Shown here: positions 1 to 4,479 of the stretch, piece by piece
Position numbering within the stretch: position 1 is the first letter of the stretch
Layout: each line of letters begins with the position of its first letter
Source: Colimorpha sp045591485
GTDB lineage: Bacteria > Bacteroidota > Bacteroidia > Bacteroidales > P3
Direction: 5' to 3'
Length of the DNA stretch: 8,141 bases
NCBI GenBank assembly: GCA_045591485.1
Contig: JAZNSV010000068.1
Location: forward strand, 1 to 8,141
Made by a program: the position numbers and the translations under genes
The notes under the pieces: model-generated
The model's input: only the letters and a program-made list of their open reading frames with translations
Database searches by the model: none
Told to the model about the DNA's origin: nothing

Positions 1-2
1 CT

Positions 3-128
3 TCTTTATCAGACGACTACATCCTGCATGTGCAGACCCTGATTAACCGCAGACCCAGAAAACTTTTGAACTTTTTCTCCCCGAAACAAATTTTCTTGCT
101 ATCTTTGCACAACAGTGTTGCATTATGA
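3..128 (+). CDS. Possible 3' end of an upstream gene (partial)
   Basis: Frame 3 is open from the window edge to a TGA at 126-128. Its codons from about 12 to 50 (GAC GAC TAC ATC CTG CAT GTG CAG ACC CTG) have the G/C-ending third positions typical of the real genes here, whereas the other two frames stop at 42 and 46. After about position 55 the sequence becomes AT-rich and contains a promoter-like -7 box, so if this is a gene its tail overlaps regulatory DNA. The visible peptide (LSDDYILHVQTLINRRPRK...) matches no family I can name. It may equally be non-coding. Confidence 0.25.
   Translation, partial: SLSDDYILHVQTLINRRPRKLLNFFSPKQIFLLSLHNSVAL
100..107 (+). promoter_or_regulatory. Candidate Bacteroidota -7 box (TATCTTTG), distal
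   Basis: TATCTTTG matches the Bacteroidota consensus TAnnTTTG exactly and is followed by the common CAC. No good TTTG -33 element lies at the usual 19-21 base spacing; the nearest TTTG is at 65-68, which is too far away. A transcript from here would start near 113-116 and carry a leader of about 110 bases before recX, so this could be an alternative upstream promoter of the recX pair. Confidence 0.45.
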
Positions 129-188
129 TGTTGAGTCTACACTGAAGTAAAAAAATGACGTTGGTGGCGCTATGTTAAAAAAAAGTTG

Positions 189-196
189 TACTTTTG
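189..196 (+). promoter_or_regulatory. Candidate -7 box for recX (TACTTTTG)
   Basis: TACTTTTG fits TAnnTTTG and lies about 28 bases upstream of the recX ATG, giving a predicted leader of roughly 20 bases. A TTGG at 161-164 could be the -33 element, but the spacing (about 25) is longer than usual. The box overlaps the 5' end of the longest recX-frame reading frame (TTG at 186). This is a reason to reject that upstream start in favour of ATG 225. Confidence 0.5.
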
Positions 197-224
197 CATT
201 TTCAAACCGAACCGCCAAAGAGCG

Positions 225-704
225 ATGAACGACCGCAAAAAGAACACCGACCCGACCCAGGCCTTGCTCGACCGTGCAAGGCGCTATTGCGCCATGTCAG
301 AGCAGTGCGAAAGCGGTGTGCGCCAGAAGCTTATCGCCTGGGGAGCCTCGACCGCCGACGTCGAGCCCGTGGTTGCGCGGCTGCGCGGCGAAGGCTATCT
401 GGACGACGAGCGCTATGCCCGCGCCTACTGCGAGAGCAAGATGCTGCGCCAGCATTGGGGCCGCCAAAAGGTGCTCTACCAGCTGCGCACCAAGCATCTG
501 CCCAAGGAGGCTATAGACAGCGGCATGGCCGCCGTCGACGACGAGTCGTACATGGCCATGCTGGCCGAGACAGCCGACCGCAAGCTGGCCGAACTCGGCG
601 GCGCCGACGCACCCGACGCCCGACGCAGGCTGACGGCGTTCCTCGTCTCGCGCGGTTTCTCGTTCGACGAAATCAACAAAGTAACAAAAAACGATATCCA
701 ATGA
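225..704 (+). CDS. recX: Regulatory protein RecX
   Basis: This encodes 159 residues, normal for RecX, the small all-helical modulator that binds RecA filaments and limits their activity in the cytoplasm. RecX proteins consist of tandem three-helix repeats, and these can be followed here. An N-terminal repeat runs over about residues 12-50 (ALLDRARRYCAMSEQCESGV, then RQKLIAWG). The hallmark GYLDDERYARAYCESK is at 57-72, followed by a WGRQKVLYQLRTKHL stretch. A last repeat is at about 132-153 (ARRRLTAFLVSRGFSFDEIN). The frame is open upstream to 186, but that extension runs through the -7 box, so ATG 225 is chosen. The stop overlaps the start of the next gene by ATGA, implying translational coupling. 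No recA is in view. The identification is by motif and is fairly sure. Confidence 0.88.
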   Translation: MNDRKKNTDPTQALLDRARRYCAMSEQCESGVRQKLIAWGASTADVEPVVARLRGEGYLDDERYARAYCESKMLRQHWGRQKVLYQLRTKHLPKEAIDSGMAAVDDESYMAMLAETADRKLAELGGADAPDARRRLTAFLVSRGFSFDEINKVTKNDIQ

Positions 705-1789
705 AGCGAATCTTTACACTCTGCGCAGCCATCGCCATGGTCTGCGCCTCGGCTTCGGCTCAAGACGAGGCCGCTGCCAAACAGAAACAGGGCTTCTGGA
801 GCACCAGCAGCACGCCCGCGCTGAAAATCAGCGAGACGATGTTCAACAACTGGTCCACCAGCGGTAACTCGCAAATCGACGCCACCGGTACCTTCTTCGG
901 CAACTACAAGTACACTCACCCCAAGTTTGTGTGGGACAACGTGGTCGACCTGGCCTACGGCTACGCCTGGCAAGACCTCGACAACAGCAGCGCCGACAGC
1001 GTGGGCGGCCTCTTCGAGACCCGCCGCAAGAGCAACGACAAAATCGACCTCACCAGCTCCATCAGCTGGAACGCCTACAAGGGCTGGGGCGCCTCGTTCA
1101 CGGCCAACCTCAAGACCCAGTTCGGCGCCGGCTACGAGTACGACGGCATCGGCGTCAACCAGACCGAGACCATGGTCAGCAGCTTCTTCGCACCGGCCTA
1201 CCTGACCACCGCTCTCTCGTTCGAACACAAGAAGGACAACTGGTCGGTCTCCCTCTCGTTCCTGGCCGGCAAGACCACCTTCGTCGTCAACGACTCGCTC
1301 ATCGCCGGCGGTCGCAACTACGGTGTCATCCAGCCCGACAACTTCGATGCCGCCGACCCCACCACCTTCAGCCACGCCTATTTCGCCCTCGGTAGCTACG
1401 TCAAGGCCCAGTACCTGAAGAAGGATCTCCTGCCCAGCCTCGACCTCTACGCCCGCGCCGAGCTCTTCTACGACTACAAGAAACCCACCAACATGGCTTG
1501 GAACACCGACGCCACCGAGATGGGTGCCAACTCGAAGTACGCCCTCGCCGGCGAGGAGACTTGGGACGACCTGGCCGCCAAGGGCTGGATGGCCAAGCGC
1601 GCCTTCGAAACCGACCTCGACTTCGAGGTGAAGCTCGACTACCGCTTCTCAAGCCACATCGCCGCCAACTTCGCCCTCAACGTCAAATGGGACACCGACT
1701 TCAGCGGCATGGGCAAGTGGGGCCACTGGCAGGTCTACCAGATGGCCGGCGTGCAGGTCTTCTTCAACTGGAAAACCCCGAAAGCATGA
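701..1789 (+). CDS. DUF3078 family outer-membrane beta-barrel protein
   Basis: This encodes 362 residues. Residues 1-20 are a Sec signal peptide (MKRIFTLCAAIAMVCASASA, cleavage before QDE). The mature part has the alternating, Tyr/Trp/Asn/Asp-rich strands of a beta-barrel. It carries DUF3078 landmarks: MFNNWSTSGNSQ at 47-58, WDNVVDLAYGYAWQ at 78-91, RRKSNDKIDLTSS at 108-120, TQFGAGYEYDG at 139-149, SSFFAPAYLTTALSFEHKKDNW at about 160-181, and a closing strand VQVFFNWK at 351-358. DUF3078 is a Bacteroidota family of unknown function, so no substrate is proposed. ATG 701 overlaps the recX stop and gives a proper signal peptide, although the same frame is open back to 194 by chance. The stop codon abuts the repeat hairpin at 1791-1881. 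Confidence 0.85.
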   Translation: MKRIFTLCAAIAMVCASASAQDEAAAKQKQGFWSTSSTPALKISETMFNNWSTSGNSQIDATGTFFGNYKYTHPKFVWDNVVDLAYGYAWQDLDNSSADSVGGLFETRRKSNDKIDLTSSISWNAYKGWGASFTANLKTQFGAGYEYDGIGVNQTETMVSSFFAPAYLTTALSFEHKKDNWSVSLSFLAGKTTFVVNDSLIAGGRNYGVIQPDNFDAADPTTFSHAYFALGSYVKAQYLKKDLLPSLDLYARAELFYDYKKPTNMAWNTDATEMGANSKYALAGEETWDDLAAKGWMAKRAFETDLDFEVKLDYRFSSHIAANFALNVKWDTDFSGMGKWGHWQVYQMAGVQVFFNWKTPKA

Positions 1790-1790
1790 G

Positions 1791-1881
1791 AAAGTGAGAA
1801 GTGAAAAATGAAAAGTGAAACGAGGGTTGGTACTGAGTGCGCCGACCCTCGTTTCATTTTTCATTTTTCACTTTTCATTTT
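1791..1881 (+). terminator. Long heptamer-repeat hairpin between convergent genes
   Basis: Bases 1791-1831 pair without any gap with 1841-1881 around a 9-base loop. Of the 41 pairs, 36 are Watson-Crick, and the other five (1794/1878, 1798/1874, 1815/1857, 1828/1844, 1831/1841) are all G-U in plus-strand RNA. The core is TGAAACGAGGGT (1816-1827) with its complement at 1845-1856. The left arm is four tandem heptamers of the form RTGARAA (1794-1821). The plus-strand transcript leaves the GC-containing core straight into a T-rich run, so it can terminate the recX-DUF3078 transcript. On the minus strand it lies just past the DUF62 stop and is also T-rich after the core, though less well paired. 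It fills almost the whole gap between the two genes. Confidence 0.75.
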
Positions 1882-2661
1882 TCACTTGAAGTGGAGCAGC
1901 ACGCTCTCGTTTACCCTGATGCCTACCAGGCCGATGAGCGAGCTGTCTTTGATGGCCAGTTCGAGCAGGCCGGTGGCCGAGACCGTCAGCCGCAGGCGCC
2001 GCCGCGGGTCGGGGTTGGCGTGCTGTTGGAAGTAGCTCGACATTAGCTCGTTGACCACGTGGTCGCGCACCGTCATGGTGAACGCGCGCCCGGCACGCAG
2101 CTCCTCGAATTCGCGCAGCGTCATGCCGAGGTAGGCATTGCCGTAGGCGTCTACATAGTGCACGTAGATGATGTAGTCGTCGCCCTGCTGCATATAGCGC
2201 GGCATGTTGCGCTGCATGATTTGCTGCGGCGGCTCGCCCAGGTCGCGCATGGTGGCGCCGTGGTGCAGCATGGCGGCGGCGCCGGCAAAGATGGTGTAGG
2301 CGGCAAAATTGTGCATACCGTCGGCATCTACCTGCAGCAGGCTGATGTCCTCTATGCTGTCGCCCAAAGCCATGGCCGGCAGGCCGTTGTCGCAGCAGAT
2401 GAAGTATTGGTCGCGGGCTTTAACCACCAGAAACGGCGGCCGTGTGGCCACGTCGATGATGTGCACCGTCCCCTCGGGAAAACCCGTGCAGCCGTGTTGC
2501 ACCACAAAGGTGGCCTTCATCACATCCAACGGATCGATGCGGTGCGTGATGTCTATCACCTGCACACCGTCGATAAGGCTCATCAGGCGCCCTTTCAGCA
2601 TGCCGCCGAAAAAATCACTGTCGCCCCAATCGGTTGTCAATGTAACTATTGGTCTTCCCAT
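1882..2661 (-). CDS. SAM hydroxide adenosyltransferase (DUF62) family protein, catalytic motifs altered
   Basis: This encodes 259 residues, a typical family length. The family (with fluorinase and chlorinase as relatives) attacks SAM with water/hydroxide to give adenosine and methionine. Family features seen are the N-terminal VTLTTDWGDSDFFGGMLKG (6-24), VIDITHRIDP (35-44), FPEGTVHIID (61-70), the nucleotide-site-like YFICCDNG (85-92), the C-terminal DAYGNAYLGM (171-180) and GLLELAIKDSSLIGLVGIRV (231-250). The usual DPGVGTxR stretch is shortened to DVATR (70-74), and the usual FHGRD before the FAPAA segment reads NFAAYTIFAGAAA (118-130), so the catalytic His is absent. The frame is open up to an ATG at 2694, but that ATG overlaps the -7 box, so the start at 2661 is preferred, with a very short leader. 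Fold assignment is good; enzyme activity is doubtful. Confidence 0.8.
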   Translation of the reverse strand: MGRPIVTLTTDWGDSDFFGGMLKGRLMSLIDGVQVIDITHRIDPLDVMKATFVVQHGCTGFPEGTVHIIDVATRPPFLVVKARDQYFICCDNGLPAMALGDSIEDISLLQVDADGMHNFAAYTIFAGAAAMLHHGATMRDLGEPPQQIMQRNMPRYMQQGDDYIIYVHYVDAYGNAYLGMTLREFEELRAGRAFTMTVRDHVVNELMSSYFQQHANPDPRRRLRLTVSATGLLELAIKDSSLIGLVGIRVNESVLLHFK

Positions 2662-2681
2662 GTCGTGCTGGTTTCGAGGTG

Positions 2682-2689
2682 CAAAGATA
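2682..2689 (-). promoter_or_regulatory. -7 box for the DUF62 gene
   Basis: Minus-strand TATCTTTG (plus-strand 2682-2689) matches TAnnTTTG. A start of transcription around 2672-2677 leaves a leader of only about 11-16 bases before ATG 2661. A convincing -33 TTTG is not visible. Confidence 0.6.
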
Positions 2690-2721
2690 CACATTTTTTC
2701 GTTGGTATGAGAAAAAATGTG

Positions 2722-2729
2722 TATCTTTG
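2722..2729 (+). promoter_or_regulatory. -7 box for the sufC operon
   Basis: TATCTTTG, identical in its surroundings to the opposing box on the other strand. Predicted transcription start is near 2734-2739, giving a leader of about 55 bases. A TTG at 2702-2704 could serve as -33, with 17 bases between the elements, slightly short. The region upstream of this -7 box is the opposing promoter, so polymerase footprints would overlap. Confidence 0.6.
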
Positions 2730-2736
2730 CTAATCG

Positions 2737-2752
2737 GCTCGCGCGTGCGAGC
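2737..2752 (+). promoter_or_regulatory. GC-rich palindrome at the predicted suf transcription start
   Basis: GCTCGC (2737-2742), loop GCGT, GCGAGC (2747-2752) forms a perfect 6-bp stem; as duplex DNA it is a 16-bp palindrome with one central mismatch. It sits right at or just after the predicted +1 and is followed by GGGTTTTATTAG. It could be an operator, a stabilising 5' stem-loop or an early terminator/attenuator; the sequence alone does not choose between these. Confidence 0.45.
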
Positions 2753-2792
2753 GGGTTTTATTAGTTTAGCAATCAATAAATTGTAAAAAGAT

Positions 2793-3551
2793 ATGTCACT
2801 ACTTTCCATACGCAATTTGCACGCCTCGATAGGCAACCGCGAGATACTGAAAGGCGTCAACCTCGAGGTAGACCGCGGCGAGGTGCATGCCATCATGGGT
2901 CCCAACGGCAACGGCAAGAGCACCCTGGCGGGTGTGGTGGCCGGCAACCCGAAGTACACCGTCACCGACGGCGAGGTCGTGTACAACGGAAAGAACATCC
3001 TTGAGATGCCCGTCGACCAGCGTGCCTGCGAAGGCATCTTCCTCGGCTTCCAGTATCCGGTCGAGATTCCCGGCGTGAGCATCACCAACTTCATGCGCAC
3101 CGCCGTCAACGAGCAGCGCAAGTATCACGGCCTCGACCCGCTGGGCGGAGCCGAGTTCCTGCGCCTGATGGAAGAAAAGAAGAAGGTGGTCGAGATGACC
3201 ACCAACCTCGCCAACCGCTCGGTCAACGAAGGCTTCAGCGGCGGCGAGAAGAAGAAAAACGAGATTTTCCAGATGGCCATGCTGGCCCCGACGCTCTCCA
3301 TACTCGACGAGACCGACAGCGGCCTCGACATCGATGCCCTGCGCATCGTGGCCGGAGGCGTCAACCAGCTGCGCTCCAAAGACAACGCCACCATAGTCAT
3401 CACCCACTACCAGCGTCTGCTCGACTTCATTGTGCCCGACTTTGTGCATGTGCTCTACGAAGGCCGCATCGTCAAAACCGGCCCCAAAGAGCTGGCCCTC
3501 GAACTGGAAGAGAAAGGCTACGACTGGATTAAAAAGGAGCTTGGCGAATGA
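2793..3551 (+). CDS. sufC: Fe-S cluster assembly ATPase SufC
   Basis: This encodes 252 residues, standard for SufC, the cytoplasmic ABC-type ATPase that drives the SufB/SufD scaffold during Fe-S cluster assembly. Walker A is GPNGNGKST (36-44) and the Q-loop region FLGFQYPVEIPGVS (83-96) is typical of SufC. The signature is the SufC form FSGGEKKKNE (148-157) rather than LSGGQ. Walker B is LSILDETDSGLD (168-179) with the catalytic Glu at 173, and the switch His is in TIVITHYQRLL (His205). No membrane segments are present. ATG 2793 follows an A-rich AAAAAG stretch. The gene opens an operon from the divergent promoter and overlaps sufD by ATGA. In many Bacteroidales the order is sufB-sufC-sufD-sufS; here nothing like sufB precedes it. 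Confidence 0.95.
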   Translation: MSLLSIRNLHASIGNREILKGVNLEVDRGEVHAIMGPNGNGKSTLAGVVAGNPKYTVTDGEVVYNGKNILEMPVDQRACEGIFLGFQYPVEIPGVSITNFMRTAVNEQRKYHGLDPLGGAEFLRLMEEKKKVVEMTTNLANRSVNEGFSGGEKKKNEIFQMAMLAPTLSILDETDSGLDIDALRIVAGGVNQLRSKDNATIVITHYQRLLDFIVPDFVHVLYEGRIVKTGPKELALELEEKGYDWIKKELGE

Positions 3552-4474
3552 TACGGAAAGACATACTGCCCGACGTGTGGAACGACAACTGGAAGGTGGC
3601 CGACACCACCGAACCGCATGTGCTGCCTGTGCCGCGGGGTGCCAAAATCAAGGTCGTCGCCACAGACGACCCGTGGCTTGTGGAGATGATGCATGGACAG
3701 GCACTCTGCATCCCGCCTAGCGAGCTGCTCACAATCGACATGGAGGAAGGCTCCAACCTCGAACTCTACCGCCTGCAGGGCATGAACACGCCGCAACGCG
3801 AACTGACCGAGACCCGCGTCACCATGCAGCGCGACGCTTCGCTCCGCATGTGTACCGTCACCCTCGGCGGCGGCCATGTGCGCAACAACGTGCAGGTGCG
3901 CATGCAGGGCGAAGGCTGCAGCCTCGATGCCGACGGCCTCTATCTGGTCGACCGCGACCAGCAGTGCGACAACTATATCTTCGTCGAACACGCAAAACCC
4001 CGCTGCTTCAGCCGCGAACTGTACAAGGGCATTGTCGACGACTCGGCCCGCGCCCGCTTCAACGGCCACGTGCTGGTGCAGGACGGCGCCGTGAAGACCG
4101 AAGCCTACCAGACCAACCGCAATATCCTGCTCACCGACAAGGCGCATGTAGACACGCGCCCCTTCCTCGAGATATACAACGACGATGTCAAGTGCTCGCA
4201 TGGCAGCACCATAGGCCAGCTCGACGAGCAGGCCATGTTCTACCTGCAAACACGCGGCATCAGCGCCCGCACCGCCATGACGATGCTCAGCTACGCCTTC
4301 TGCGACGAGGTCATTCGCGGCATCGGCATCGACGCCCTGCGCGACACCGTGGGCGATATGGTCAAGAAACGCCTGCACGGCGAACTGACGCCCTGCGACG
4401 AATGCGCCATCCGCTGCTCGTCGCCCTGCAACGGCGAGGGCGCCAACTTCAAGATCGACCCCAGCAAGCTTTAA
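3548..4474 (+). CDS. sufD: SufD-type Fe-S assembly scaffold protein, short form
   Basis: This encodes 308 residues, versus roughly 420-450 for usual SufD. The core beta-helix and C-terminal part are clear: GGGHVRNNVQV (107-117), RFNGHVLVQDGAVKTEAYQTNRNILL (about 170-195), and LEIYNDDVKCSHGSTIGQLDEQAMFYLQTRGIS (about 207-239). His218 sits in the CSHG motif that marks SufD and is implicated in cluster assembly at the SufB-SufD interface. The N-terminal helical region and part of the early core are missing: only about 105 residues precede the GGGHVRNN motif. The start is fixed by the ATGA overlap with sufC, so the shortness is not a mis-called start. The C-terminus after RLHGEL carries Cys283, 286, 290 and 294 (CxxCxxxCxxxC), then NGEGANFKIDPSKL. 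The CSHG motif argues for SufD rather than SufB; an SmsB-like minimal scaffold is an alternative. Confidence 0.85.
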   Translation: MIRKDILPDVWNDNWKVADTTEPHVLPVPRGAKIKVVATDDPWLVEMMHGQALCIPPSELLTIDMEEGSNLELYRLQGMNTPQRELTETRVTMQRDASLRMCTVTLGGGHVRNNVQVRMQGEGCSLDADGLYLVDRDQQCDNYIFVEHAKPRCFSRELYKGIVDDSARARFNGHVLVQDGAVKTEAYQTNRNILLTDKAHVDTRPFLEIYNDDVKCSHGSTIGQLDEQAMFYLQTRGISARTAMTMLSYAFCDEVIRGIGIDALRDTVGDMVKKRLHGELTPCDECAIRCSSPCNGEGANFKIDPSKL

Positions 4475-4479
4475 TCGAG

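Larger units (their letters stand above)
2681..2730. repeat. Perfect 20-bp inverted repeat carrying two divergent promoters
   Basis: The left arm 2681-2700 is the exact reverse complement of the right arm 2711-2730, separated by a 10-base spacer (2701-2710). Each arm reads outward as a short A-tract, then TGTG and the -7 box TATCTTTG. It is the only promoter-like sequence between the divergent DUF62 and sufC genes. Confidence 0.9.

Noticed and set aside
186..224. Thirteen-residue N-terminal extension of RecX
   Set aside because: It starts at a TTG and runs through the -7 box and the likely transcription start, so it would not be in the mRNA.
194..700. In-frame upstream extension of the DUF3078 gene over the whole of recX
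   Set aside because: It is an open frame caused by high GC. The translated part is Arg/Ala/Pro-rich low-complexity sequence, and the real protein begins with a clean signal peptide at 701.
1808..2046. Two short plus-strand frames beginning in the 1791-1881 hairpin (FHFSLFTFHF-like peptides)
   Set aside because: The peptides are translations of the heptamer repeat followed by antisense of the DUF62 gene; they are not supported as genes.
2662..2694. Eleven-residue N-terminal extension of the DUF62 protein
   Set aside because: Its ATG overlaps the -7 box TATCTTTG of the same strand; family proteins begin close to the VTLTTD motif.
2681..2730. Inverted repeat as an invertible promoter or the end of an insertion sequence
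   Set aside because: Only 10 bases lie between the arms, so inversion would change almost nothing, and no transposase or recombinase or target duplication is present.
2059..2733. Plus-strand reading frame opposite the DUF62 gene
   Set aside because: It is the mirror of a gene with recognisable family motifs and is His/Val-rich shadow sequence.
3548..4474. SufD as a frameshifted or truncated pseudogene
   Set aside because: The frame is intact with full core motifs, it overlaps sufC cleanly at ATGA, and no remnant of the missing N-terminus is found upstream because that DNA is sufC.
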